Shown one piece after another: positions 15,879 to 24,774 of a stretch of DNA of 51,700 nt (its first letter is position 1; the number at the start of each line of letters is the position of its first letter). Origin of the DNA: Candidatus Woesearchaeota archaeon (GTDB lineage Archaea > Nanobdellota > Nanobdellia > Woesearchaeales > JAAOYA01); NCBI GenBank assembly GCA_018221105.1, contig JAAOYA010000002.1, forward strand, positions 1 through 51,700, read 5' to 3'. The notes beneath the pieces were generated by a model that saw only the letters and a program-made list of their open reading frames with translations, was not told the origin of the DNA and searched no databases. The position numbers and the translations under genes are program-made.

Positions 15879-17882
15879 TTACAATAATTTCATCATTTCT
15901 TCTTTAGTTTTGCAACTTCTCAACTCTTCTGCTAATTTTTTCTTTTGCAAAACTTCAGCAACCCAATTAGCAAAATCATTTTTTGAGCCGTTAACATAAA
16001 ATTCAAAAGTATGAGAGTCCATCTCTGCAAGCTCGTGTTTTAATTCTTTAAGATTCTTAATAGTGATTCCACTGTGAAGCTTGAAATAATTCTCTGGCTT
16101 TATACTAATTGACAAATTCTTTCTTTTTTTGTAAGGCGTTACTTTAACACCTTCTTTTGGTGGAAGTGCAGCTTTTTTTTGTTTTGTCTTAGCTTTATTT
16201 GAATAACGGTGCATAAAGCGTAACCGCATGAACTTTTGGGTTGCTACCATCAAAATAAAAATTATGAAAGAGTAAGCAAGCAAAACATAAATGTTCAAGC
16301 TCAAATCTGATAGTGGAGTGTTAAAAAGCAAGGTTTTTCTTAGCAGACTAGAGCCTATAACAAAAGGATTGTACGCTGCGACTGCTTGAGCATAATAAGG
16401 CATGCTCTCAAGTGGTAGTATAAAGTCAGAAAGCAGCATAAACATACTGGCAACACTAACAGCTCCAATAGTGACTGTTTCTTGACTATTAAAAACATGT
16501 CCTATTCCCATCCCGATAAGTGAAAACAGCACAATAAGCAAGACAAGTATTAATAGAATTGCTGGCAGTGTTGCAAGCATAGTATCTCTAAAAAAGAATC
16601 CTGCAACAGTCAAAATAATAACTAATTGCAACATCAATAACACAAAATTTGTAAAAAATGTTCCGGTCAAAAAAGCAAAGTCTCCAGTTGGAGTAACAAA
16701 ATTTCTAAAGTGTGCTTCATAATTTTTTTCCATAACAATAATAAGTGACGGTATCATTAAACTAATAAACATTACAACTAATGCCATTAAGCTTGGAAAT
16801 AAATAATTAAGTCTTGTTCCTTTGCTGCTAATACTTTCAATCCTAGTACTTATAGGGTTGACAATGCTTTCAGCATCCTTTACAGCAATATTATCAATTA
16901 TGTTTTGTGCTTGCGTGAGCGATTCTTTTAAATCATCAAGCTTTCCAATAGTTTTATCAACACTAGATTGTGCTTCTACAATATCTGACTTGGCAGTTCC
17001 TTTTATTTTATTAGCTTGTTCAAGTTTTGATCCCATATCATCCATCGCAGCACTAATTTTCGCCATTAACTGATCAGTTGTTAAATTAATAGTATCATTT
17101 TTTGCATCAATTATTAAATCTTGTAGATCTTCTGCCATTGTTTTTAAAGAATTGTTAGAGCCCCAAGTGTCAGGGTTATCAATAACAAACTCTACAACAT
17201 CCTCAGCGTCATCGGTCACGTCATCAAAATAATTGTTAAGCTCTGAAATATCTGTTCTTATTGTTGATATGGAAGTGCCATTGGTTGCTATACTTAAGTC
17301 CATCTTGTCAAGACCTTCTTTTAAGTCAGCCAAATCTTTTTTCAGGTCATCTTCACGACTTTTCAATCCTTCAACAAGTGTTTTATCATCATCAACATGA
17401 TCTTTCACTTCGTTAAACTTATCAATCAATGTGTTTGTCAAATCAATGCTTAAATTTTTTGATATGGTGCTAAACTGTGTTGAAACCTGGTCTAAAATAT
17501 TATAAACAATGTTAATTCTGGAGTAATCAACATAAAATAGTATTTCGTTAGTTTTGCCTTCTTCGATTTTCAAGTCTTTTGGCAGTACAATACAAGCGTG
17601 TGTTACTCCAAGTTCAGTATTTCTAACACAAGTTTGTTCAGCATCAAAGCGTAAAACTTCAAAACGGTCATTGTCCAAGCTTGCAATAACGTTTTCTGTT
17701 AGGGTGGTGTATTCTTCTGCGTAAACTCCAATATTTAATTTTAGTTGAGCATTATTGTTAAAAGCAACTCCTACTAAAAACATGAGTAGTAATGGCCCGA
17801 GAATCACTACTGATGCTGAACTCTTGCTTCTTAACAGTAACTTAAGGTTCTTGCTAATAATTTTTAGTACTTGACGAATCAT
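15879..17882 (-). CDS. ABC-2 type permease with coiled-coil ectodomain and DUF5752-like tail
   Basis: 667 residues. TM helix 1 (about 24-42) leads to a large outside domain (about 45-360) whose second half (about 150-345) is heptad-rich and predicted coiled coil. Five or six TM helices (about 365-560) form the ABC-2 core, as in YhgE/Pip-type exporters. A basic cytosolic linker leads to a 65-residue C-terminal domain (about 603-667) with the segment NDFANWVAEVL, which I recall as the archaeal DUF5752 family. It overlaps the ATPase gene by 4 nt, so they form one exporter. The substrate is unknown; cell-surface material is a reasonable guess. Confidence 0.85.
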   Translation of the reverse strand: MIRQVLKIISKNLKLLLRSKSSASVVILGPLLLMFLVGVAFNNNAQLKLNIGVYAEEYTTLTENVIASLDNDRFEVLRFDAEQTCVRNTELGVTHACIVLPKDLKIEEGKTNEILFYVDYSRINIVYNILDQVSTQFSTISKNLSIDLTNTLIDKFNEVKDHVDDDKTLVEGLKSREDDLKKDLADLKEGLDKMDLSIATNGTSISTIRTDISELNNYFDDVTDDAEDVVEFVIDNPDTWGSNNSLKTMAEDLQDLIIDAKNDTINLTTDQLMAKISAAMDDMGSKLEQANKIKGTAKSDIVEAQSSVDKTIGKLDDLKESLTQAQNIIDNIAVKDAESIVNPISTRIESISSKGTRLNYLFPSLMALVVMFISLMIPSLIIVMEKNYEAHFRNFVTPTGDFAFLTGTFFTNFVLLMLQLVIILTVAGFFFRDTMLATLPAILLILVLLIVLFSLIGMGIGHVFNSQETVTIGAVSVASMFMLLSDFILPLESMPYYAQAVAAYNPFVIGSSLLRKTLLFNTPLSDLSLNIYVLLAYSFIIFILMVATQKFMRLRFMHRYSNKAKTKQKKAALPPKEGVKVTPYKKRKNLSISIKPENYFKLHSGITIKNLKELKHELAEMDSHTFEFYVNGSKNDFANWVAEVLQKKKLAEELRSCKTKEEMMKLL

Positions 17883-18877
17883 TTTTTTGTTGTATCTTCA
17901 GTAATAGCCTCGAAAACCTCGCTAAGACTTGCTTTGCTAACATTTAATGATAAAATATTTTCGTGATTGCTTTCTGCAACGTGCAATAAGTGATGAATTA
18001 TTGTTTCTGCTTTTGGAGTGTAAATAGTTATTGCATAACCGTCATTGACAATTTTTTTGATGTTGATGCCTTTGATTGCTTTTAATGAATTAATTACTGC
18101 ACTATAATTTCCTGGCGTGGACTCAAATTTTACTTCTTCATTTTTTGTAAACAAGTTTTTTAGTTGTGCAGGGGTTCCAACATTGGTTATTTGGTTGTTG
18201 CTAAGTATTCCAACACGATCACATAAGTGTTCTATTTCATCAAGAAAATGTGATGATATTAGTATTGTGGTGCCTTTTTCATTGATTTTTTTTATTAACT
18301 CCCACATTTGTTTTCGTAAAATAGGATCTAAATCGCTTGTTGGCTCGTCAAGAATCAAAATTTTTGGATCGTGTATTAGTGCACAAGCAATATCTAAGCG
18401 TTTTTTCATACCGCCTGACAGATTTCCTGCTAGAGTGTCACGATGCTCAAAAAGTCCCATCAATTTTAATAATATTCTACTGTTGGTTCGCCTGATGTCT
18501 TTTGGTAAATCATATAATGCTCCAAAATAGTCAAGGTTTTCTTCAGGTGTTAGTTTATCATAAACTGAAGGGTTTTGTGCTGCAAAACCAAAGATTTTTT
18601 TTGCTTGTTTTGGATTTTTAAATACTGAACGATAGTTTTCTTCTTCACCAGCATAATCTAATAAGTGTTCTACTTTAAATCGAACGTCCCCCTTGTCAGG
18701 GTTTACAAAACCGATAATGGTGTTTAACAGAGTGGTTTTTCCAGTTCCACTCATTCCAATAATGCCAAATAATTCTCCAGATTGAATATTGAGATTAACA
18801 CCGTTTAATACTATGTTTTCACCAAATTGTTTGAAAACATTTTCCATTAGTAGTATATTACTCTCAGCGGGTTTCAT
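17879..18877 (-). CDS. ABC transporter ATP-binding protein
   Basis: 332 residues. Walker A GMSGTGKTT (about 41-49), the Q-loop in AAQNPSVYDKL, signature LSGGMKKRLDIA, Walker B ILILDEPTSDLD and the switch His in ISSHFLDEIEH are intact. A C-terminal extension of about 90 residues (from about 240) resembles the regulatory tail of ABC-2 exporter ATPases. It is translated just before its permease with a 4-nt overlap. A TATA-like box at about 18899-18908 (- strand) lies about 26 nt before the ATG. Confidence 0.93.
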   Translation of the reverse strand: MKPAESNILLMENVFKQFGENIVLNGVNLNIQSGELFGIIGMSGTGKTTLLNTIIGFVNPDKGDVRFKVEHLLDYAGEEENYRSVFKNPKQAKKIFGFAAQNPSVYDKLTPEENLDYFGALYDLPKDIRRTNSRILLKLMGLFEHRDTLAGNLSGGMKKRLDIACALIHDPKILILDEPTSDLDPILRKQMWELIKKINEKGTTILISSHFLDEIEHLCDRVGILSNNQITNVGTPAQLKNLFTKNEEVKFESTPGNYSAVINSLKAIKGINIKKIVNDGYAITIYTPKAETIIHHLLHVAESNHENILSLNVSKASLSEVFEAITEDTTKK

Positions 18878-18898
18878 TGACTTAAGTAGTGCTGTATC

Positions 18899-18966
18899 AT
18901 TTTAAATACTTGCGTCATCACTCTAGAATGGTTCAAAACTTTTTTGGGTGCATAGTTTTAAATAAA
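18899..18966. promoter_or_regulatory. Divergent promoters of the ABC exporter and trmI
   Basis: TATTTAAAAT on the - strand (about 18899-18908) is centred about 26 nt from ATG 18877. GTTTTAAATAAA on the + strand (18955-18966) is centred about 26 nt from ATG 18987. Both transcripts would be leaderless. Confidence 0.5.
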
Positions 18967-18986
18967 AAATAGGTTTTTTGGTGCTT

Positions 18987-19712
18987 ATGAATATAAAAAA
19001 AATCTTGATGAACAACAACGAAAAACACTATGTCAAAGACGACAACAAAGACTATCACTTAAAATTTGGCATAATAGATCAAAAAGATCTAAAAAAAGGT
19101 GGTTTAGTAAAATCTTCTATTAATAGACAATATTATGCTTTTAATCCGTCATTTATTGACCAATACCAGAAAATTAAGCGTGGTGCTCAAATAATACCGA
19201 ATAAAGACCTTGGACTGATAATTTCAAAAACGGGTCTTGGAAAAGACTCGATAGTGGTTGATGCTGGAGCTGGCAGTGGTGGAGTAGCATGTTTTCTTGC
19301 AAATATTGTAAAAAAAGTTTACACGTATGATATTAAAAAAGAAAATGTTGAAATTGTCAAAAAGAATGTAACAGACTTAGAATTAAAAAATGTTGAAGTA
19401 ATAGAGCATGACATCACAAAACCTATCAGCGTAAAAAATGCCGACGTGTTCATATTAGATATTGCAGAACCTTGGACTGCACTAAACACTGTAAATAATG
19501 CTCTAAAAGTTGGAGGTTTTCTAATAGGATACGTTCCAACTACAACACAGTTACAAGAATTAAACAACACACTAGAACAATTTAAATCACTAATTGTTCT
19601 AGAAAACATTGAACTTATCGCGCGAGAGTGGAAAGCAGAAGGTAAAGCAGTAAGACCATTAACTGGAACATTACACTCAGGATTTTTAACAATAGTTCGA
19701 AAAGTAGTCTAA
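18987..19712 (+). CDS. trmI: tRNA (adenine-N1) methyltransferase, TrmI family
   Basis: 241 residues. A small N-terminal beta domain (about 1-65) precedes a Rossmann methyltransferase fold with the SAM motif VVDAGAGSGGVACFLA (about 90-105), an acidic loop YDIKKENVE, and DVFILDIAEPW as motif IV. This matches archaeal TrmI, which makes m1A at positions 57/58 of tRNA as a tetramer. I chose ATG 18987 because the TATA-like box is 26 nt upstream; TTG 18978 and GTG 18981 would lie upstream of the expected transcription start. Confidence 0.9.
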   Translation: MNIKKILMNNNEKHYVKDDNKDYHLKFGIIDQKDLKKGGLVKSSINRQYYAFNPSFIDQYQKIKRGAQIIPNKDLGLIISKTGLGKDSIVVDAGAGSGGVACFLANIVKKVYTYDIKKENVEIVKKNVTDLELKNVEVIEHDITKPISVKNADVFILDIAEPWTALNTVNNALKVGGFLIGYVPTTTQLQELNNTLEQFKSLIVLENIELIAREWKAEGKAVRPLTGTLHSGFLTIVRKVV

Positions 19713-19724
19713 TTGGTAGAAAAC

Positions 19725-19734
19725 TTTATAATAC
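19725..19734 (+). promoter_or_regulatory. TATA-like box of the amino-acid permease
   Basis: CTTTATAATA is centred about 25 nt upstream of ATG 19755, again implying a leaderless message. Confidence 0.5.
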
Positions 19735-19754
19735 TCACATTCGATAAAGCTTAA

Positions 19755-20939
19755 ATGAGGGGGGATGTCACACCGCTAAAAGGTGTTTTTGTTTTTTCAG
19801 CAACAATAATCGGAGCTGGAATACTAGCACTACCATTAGTTGCCGCTGGCTCCGGACTAATACCATTAATTCTAGTGTTAATTGTTATTGGAGTCGTAAG
19901 TATTTTTTCAGCATTATACATTGCAGAAACAGTTCTAAACACTAAAGGAGATCATCATCTGCCAACTCTTGCAAAAGAACACCTAGGAAAAAATGGTTTT
20001 TACTTGATGCTACTTGGAATAATAATTTACATATACGGTGCACTAACAGGATATTTATCGATAGGAGGCCAAATGTTCAATTTTTTATTTGGCATTCCAT
20101 TATGGCAAGGAATGATAATATATTTTCTAATAGCAAGCATCATAGTGCACTTAGGACTAAAAATTATCAGTTATGTTGAAACATACCTGTTTATACTAAT
20201 GCTTTTTTTGATTGGAGCAATACTTATTATAGCATTGCCAAAAGTTCACGTACCATTATTAGTGCAAGCTAATTGGAGTTCTACTTTAAGCGTTTTTGGA
20301 GTAGTGTTATTCGCATATGTTGGCCATAGTGTGATACCATCAATTGCTGACGGACTAAAAAATAAAAAAGACATAAATAAAGTGGCAGTGTGGGGGGTTC
20401 TAATACCATTAATATTGTATGTTTTATGGTCTATTGCTGTTATTGGGAACGTACCGCCAATAGCGCCAGAAGGCTTGCCATCACTAAGCGCTGCGGCAGC
20501 TAGCGGTCAGCCAGCAACAACACCTTTAGGGGTAATGGTTGGTGGTAGTATAATACTTTTGGGATCGATATTTGCAGTGCTGTCAACAATGACAGCGTAT
20601 ATTGGTTTTGGTTTTAGCCTAAAAGACGTTTACGCAGATACTGCACAAAGCCTAAAACAAAAAATTAGCAATATTACCACAACACTAGCAGTTGTAATAC
20701 CGCCACTAATAATAGCAATGTTCAATCCAGAAGGTTTTCTAGACGCACTAAAAATTGCTGGCACTTACGGTGGAGGATTATTTGTTGGAATACTACCGGT
20801 GCTGATAGTAATACAATCAAGAAAAAATAACAAAAAAAACAAAAAAATAATCACTTGGGGCGGCCAATGGATGCCATACTTGGTACTAAGCATTTATTTG
20901 ATAGGAATGTTATACACCACGATAAAACTATTTTTTTAA
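19755..20939 (+). CDS. Amino-acid permease (aromatic amino acid/HAAAP-like)
   Basis: 394 residues with about eleven TM helices. Helix 1 carries IIGAGILALPL, the unwound GAGILALP segment that contacts substrate in LeuT-fold APC transporters, especially the aromatic amino-acid and HAAAP families. An amino-acid importer would suit a small-genome archaeon with limited biosynthesis. The exact substrate cannot be read from the sequence. It stands alone between trmI and the convergent RLI gene. Confidence 0.8.
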   Translation: MRGDVTPLKGVFVFSATIIGAGILALPLVAAGSGLIPLILVLIVIGVVSIFSALYIAETVLNTKGDHHLPTLAKEHLGKNGFYLMLLGIIIYIYGALTGYLSIGGQMFNFLFGIPLWQGMIIYFLIASIIVHLGLKIISYVETYLFILMLFLIGAILIIALPKVHVPLLVQANWSSTLSVFGVVLFAYVGHSVIPSIADGLKNKKDINKVAVWGVLIPLILYVLWSIAVIGNVPPIAPEGLPSLSAAAASGQPATTPLGVMVGGSIILLGSIFAVLSTMTAYIGFGFSLKDVYADTAQSLKQKISNITTTLAVVIPPLIIAMFNPEGFLDALKIAGTYGGGLFVGILPVLIVIQSRKNNKKNKKIITWGGQWMPYLVLSIYLIGMLYTTIKLFF

Positions 20940-20950
20940 TTATCAATATA

Positions 20951-22699
20951 TTAACTATAATATAATTTGCCGCTAGCTTTTTGTTCTCTGTCTTTTTGAC
21001 TTTGTGGTTTGTTAGCCCTGGGCCTAAAACTTTCTTCATCACGCCTAAATGTAATGTCAAGACCTTGCAAGAATTTATTCATACCATCATCGAGCGAATA
21101 TGGTCCTGTTACAATTCCATTAACTGCTGGAGTACCCTCAAAGACTAGCAGTTCTTCTGACAAATAATCAATAAACAATAAATCATGATCAACAATCAAA
21201 GCACTAGTACCATTTAATTCCATCAAATCACGAATAAGCTTTGAGACCAGTAATCGTTGTTCAACATCTAAGTAAGCCGAAGGTTCATCTAAAAGGTAAA
21301 GGTCTGCATCTTGGCTTAGACAATGCGCTATGGCAACACGTTGCAATTGACCACCCGATAATTCATCAAGCTTTTTTTCAAATAATTCTTTCAAACCTAG
21401 AGGGGTGATTAGTTTATTCTCATATTTAGCGATAGCATTTTGTAGTACATTAACAACGAGTTCATCACTTTTTTTAAGGTATTGTGCTTTGTACGCAACA
21501 CTAACTTGCTCGCTTACAACTCCTCCGTCAGGATTTTCAGTTTTTGCTAACAGTTTTACAAAACTAGTCTTACCAATACCATTTTCTCCCAAAACTCCTA
21601 TTGTATAACCTTTTTTAATCTCGCCACTACTTGCTTGAAGCTTAAAATTACCAAGTGTTTTTTTAATGTCTTGCCAAGAAGAAATAACTTCAGTTTCGAT
21701 TTTTGTGCTTTTAGCCCTTGGCTCAAACTTTATTGCTTTGTCACGAAAGCGAACATTTTCTTCTTTTAGAAAACCTTCAAGGTACAAGTTAAGACCAACC
21801 CGCGTACTTTTTGGTTGGCTTACAATACCAAAAGCATCCTCTTTACCGTACAATAAATGAATATTATCTGCCAAATAATCTAATATTATCAAATCATGCT
21901 CTACGACCATGATGGCAGTATTCTCGTCGGCCAGCGAGCGTATAAACTTACTGATTTTTAGACGTTGCTTGATATCAAGATAGCTTGTTGGCTCATCAAA
22001 AAAATACACATTGGCTTTTTTTAATACAGTGGCTGCAATTGCAACACGTTGCAATTCACCACCACTAATATTTTTAATATCACTATCAAGTATTTTTTCA
22101 AGCTCTAAAACATTACTAATTTTTTCAAGCTCTTTTCTCTCATCAACATGTTGCAACAATTCTTTTACAGTACCACTAAACTGTTCACTAATAAGATCGA
22201 CATGTTGTGGTTTGTAAGAAATAACAATTTGACCATCACGAACTTTCTCAAAATAACCCTGGGCTTCACTACCCTTAAAATAATCTAAAACAGCGCTAAA
22301 ATCTTGCTCTTGCTCACTGCCAAGATTAGGCTTTAGCACGCCAGCAAGAATTTGAACTGCTGTACTTTTTCCAATACCGTTACGACCCACCAACCCAATA
22401 ACTTTTGAAAATTGTGGTATTGGCAAGTTATACAAGTGAAAACCATTACGTCCATAGCGGTGAATTGGAGTCTTATCTAATTCTTGTGGCAAGTTAATAA
22501 TACTAATAGCACCAGTAGGACACTTTTTTGGACAAATACCGCAACCATTACAAAGTGTTTCGTCAATAATCGGCTTTGAATCTTCGCCCTTAACAATACA
22601 TTCCTGGCCCATTCTATTAACAGGACAAACTTTAATACAAGTATAATCGCTGCGCCCAGGATTACACTTATCCTTTCTAAGTACTGCTATTCTAGTCAT
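20951..22699 (-). CDS. Ribosome recycling ATPase ABCE1/RLI
   Basis: 582 residues. An N-terminal iron-sulfur domain has two cysteine clusters (CNPGRSDYTCIKVCP and CNGCGICPKKCP), and is followed by two nucleotide-binding domains. NBD1: GRNGIGKST, ISGGELQRVAIA, FFDEPTSYLD. NBD2: GENGIGKTS, LSGGQLQRVAIA, LLDEPSAYLD. The conserved hinge and the C-terminal YYS end complete the family pattern. It splits terminated ribosomes with aRF1/aPelota. ATG 22699 is chosen since a TATA-like element (about 22720-22730) lies about 26 nt upstream; a TTG six bases further upstream is less likely. Confidence 0.97.
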   Translation of the reverse strand: MTRIAVLRKDKCNPGRSDYTCIKVCPVNRMGQECIVKGEDSKPIIDETLCNGCGICPKKCPTGAISIINLPQELDKTPIHRYGRNGFHLYNLPIPQFSKVIGLVGRNGIGKSTAVQILAGVLKPNLGSEQEQDFSAVLDYFKGSEAQGYFEKVRDGQIVISYKPQHVDLISEQFSGTVKELLQHVDERKELEKISNVLELEKILDSDIKNISGGELQRVAIAATVLKKANVYFFDEPTSYLDIKQRLKISKFIRSLADENTAIMVVEHDLIILDYLADNIHLLYGKEDAFGIVSQPKSTRVGLNLYLEGFLKEENVRFRDKAIKFEPRAKSTKIETEVISSWQDIKKTLGNFKLQASSGEIKKGYTIGVLGENGIGKTSFVKLLAKTENPDGGVVSEQVSVAYKAQYLKKSDELVVNVLQNAIAKYENKLITPLGLKELFEKKLDELSGGQLQRVAIAHCLSQDADLYLLDEPSAYLDVEQRLLVSKLIRDLMELNGTSALIVDHDLLFIDYLSEELLVFEGTPAVNGIVTGPYSLDDGMNKFLQGLDITFRRDEESFRPRANKPQSQKDREQKASGKLYYS

Positions 22700-22719
22700 A
22701 ATCAATAAGAATTACACTG

Positions 22720-22772
22720 TTTTTTTAAAGTTTTACCAATAATCGTCAATTAAAACAACAAATTATTTAAAA
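22720..22772. promoter_or_regulatory. Divergent promoters of RLI and the MoxR operon
   Basis: CTTTAAAAAAA on the - strand (about 22720-22730) serves RLI, leaderless. TTATTTAAAAG on the + strand (22763-22773) would start the MoxR transcript near 22793, leaving a leader of about 38 nt that contains GAGGT shortly before ATG 22831. Confidence 0.5.
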
Positions 22773-22830
22773 GATTCACGACAAATAACAGTATATTAGT
22801 TAGTTGAAACTATAAAAAAGAGGTAATTGT

Positions 22831-23856
22831 ATGGAGCAAGAACAAAAAAGTAGTAGTGACAAGCCTACAGGCCACTCACCGAAATTTTTTGAAGCAATAA
22901 AATTTTGTTCGACCATCTTTAATGATATTAGAAAAGAGTTAGCAACTATTGTAGTAGGACAACGAGAAGTTGTTGACACAATGATACTAGCATTGCTCTG
23001 CAACGGTCACTGTCTTGTAGAAGGAGTTCCAGGAATTGGTAAAACACTATTAATAAGAGCATTTTCAAAAATTTTGGGTTGTGAATACTCTAGAATTCAA
23101 TTCACACCAGACTTACTACCATCAGACATTATAGGAATAACAGCCTATGACGAAAAACAAGGCTTTTACGTTGTAAAAGGGCCTATATTTGCTAATTTTA
23201 TTCTGGCCGACGAGATTAATAGGGCCCCGCCAAAAGTACAAAGCGCTTTACTTGAAGGAATGCAAGAGCATCAAGTCACAATTGGAAAACAAAACTTTAA
23301 ACTACCAAAACCATTTTTTGTAATGGCAACACAAAACCCTCTTGAAAGTTTGGGAACTTATACTTTGCCAGAAGCACAGATTGACAGATTTTTGTTTAAA
23401 CTAAAAATGGGTTATCCACAAATTGGTGAAGAAGCAGAAATACTAAACAAAAACATGACAATATTCAACTTTGACGATTATAAATTGGCAGCAATACTAG
23501 ATCCGCATCGCATTAATAGCATGCAAACATTTGTAAAAAATATTTACTTAGACAAAAAAGTAGAAGATTATATAGTGCGATTAATTGAGTGCACAAGAAA
23601 CTCAAAAAAGTATGATATTAAACTTGGAGAATACATACAGTACGGATCATCGCCAAGAGGAACAATCTCACTTTTTATCGCTTCAAAAGCTAACGCACTA
23701 TTAAATGGTCGTGAGTATGTAACACCACACGATGTTAAAGAAATAGCTCATGTTACACTGCGCCATAGAATAATACTAAATTATGAAGGGCAAGCAGAAG
23801 AAGTAGATGTTGATACTATAATTGATGAAATATTATCCAAAGTGCCAATACACTGA
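22831..23856 (+). CDS. MoxR-family AAA+ ATPase
   Basis: 341 residues. Walker A GVPGIGKT (about 68-75), Walker B FILADEINRAPP, sensor 1 VMATQNPLES and the arginine-rich second-region sensor SSPRGTISL are present, as in MoxR/RavA-type chaperone ATPases. These act with VWA-domain partners to mature or remodel proteins. Start at ATG 22831 with GAGGT 6-7 nt upstream. It heads a four-gene operon with DUF58, VWA and a helical protein, with gaps of 20, 1 and 3 bp. Confidence 0.95.
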   Translation: MEQEQKSSSDKPTGHSPKFFEAIKFCSTIFNDIRKELATIVVGQREVVDTMILALLCNGHCLVEGVPGIGKTLLIRAFSKILGCEYSRIQFTPDLLPSDIIGITAYDEKQGFYVVKGPIFANFILADEINRAPPKVQSALLEGMQEHQVTIGKQNFKLPKPFFVMATQNPLESLGTYTLPEAQIDRFLFKLKMGYPQIGEEAEILNKNMTIFNFDDYKLAAILDPHRINSMQTFVKNIYLDKKVEDYIVRLIECTRNSKKYDIKLGEYIQYGSSPRGTISLFIASKANALLNGREYVTPHDVKEIAHVTLRHRIILNYEGQAEEVDVDTIIDEILSKVPIH

Positions 23857-23876
23857 ACATATCGTATTATACTAAA

Positions 23877-24773
23877 ATGAAGCTTAAAGAATTTAAAGCA
23901 AACTTAAACCCTCAAAGTTCTAAATACAATTTTAGCACTCACAAAAATGTCTTAAACAAGTTATTAGTCGGTACAATGGCAAGCCTGTTCAAAAATAAAG
24001 GTTTTGAATTTGAAGATTACAGAAAATACACTGCTGCAGATGACGCTTCAAGAATTGATTGGAAAGCAACACTGCGAGCCGGAACACTGCTAATTCGCGA
24101 AACAATAGAAGAAAAAGCAGTCAACGTACTATTTTTAGTGGACGTTTCAGATAGTATGCTGTTCTCATCAGGTGATAAACTAAAATGCGAGTACACAGCA
24201 GAAATAATATCAGGATTAGCATTTGCAATACTGCGTGAAGGAAACGCCGTAGGACTGGTAATGTTCAATGACAAAATAGTCAAAAGCATGCAACCAAAAG
24301 TTGGTAGTGGACAATACTATGACATCATAAGAGAACTGTCAAACCCGAAAAATTATGGTGGCAAGTGCGATTTGAAAAATGCAATAAAAAACAGTTTAGC
24401 ACTATTAAAAGTGCCCTCGCTAGTAGTTATACTGTCAGATTTTATTGATGTAGCTGAAGGCTGGGAAAAATTCGTACAAGTAGTAAGTTTCAAATATGAT
24501 GTTATGGGATTTATAATTCGTGACTTGCGCGACAGAATACTACCAAAAGATCTTGGATATTTTGTGTTAGAAGATCCAACAACCAAGAAAAAAATAGTTG
24601 CTGACACTAAAGAATTTCACAAAAAATACAATACTGCTGTCATAGAAGAAGAAAAATACTTGGATCAAGCTTTCAAGAAAGCGAAATCTGATTGTATAAT
24701 ATTGCAAACAGACCAAGAATTTTTCAATCCGCTAATAAGATTTTTAGAAAAAAGGGCACGCATAAAAATATAA
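23877..24773 (+). CDS. DUF58 protein with VWA-like domain
   Basis: 298 residues. The DUF58 hallmark FEDYRKYTAADDASRIDW (about 42-60) is followed by a VWA-like fold starting with FLVDVSDSM (about 85), an intact D-S-S metal-site motif. No TM helix is seen, so it is cytosolic or peripheral. DUF58 proteins pair with MoxR ATPases almost everywhere they occur, and probably bind the ATPase substrate or a membrane partner. It lies 20 bp after moxR. Confidence 0.92.
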   Translation: MKLKEFKANLNPQSSKYNFSTHKNVLNKLLVGTMASLFKNKGFEFEDYRKYTAADDASRIDWKATLRAGTLLIRETIEEKAVNVLFLVDVSDSMLFSSGDKLKCEYTAEIISGLAFAILREGNAVGLVMFNDKIVKSMQPKVGSGQYYDIIRELSNPKNYGGKCDLKNAIKNSLALLKVPSLVVILSDFIDVAEGWEKFVQVVSFKYDVMGFIIRDLRDRILPKDLGYFVLEDPTTKKKIVADTKEFHKKYNTAVIEEEKYLDQAFKKAKSDCIILQTDQEFFNPLIRFLEKRARIKI

Positions 24774-24774
24774 A

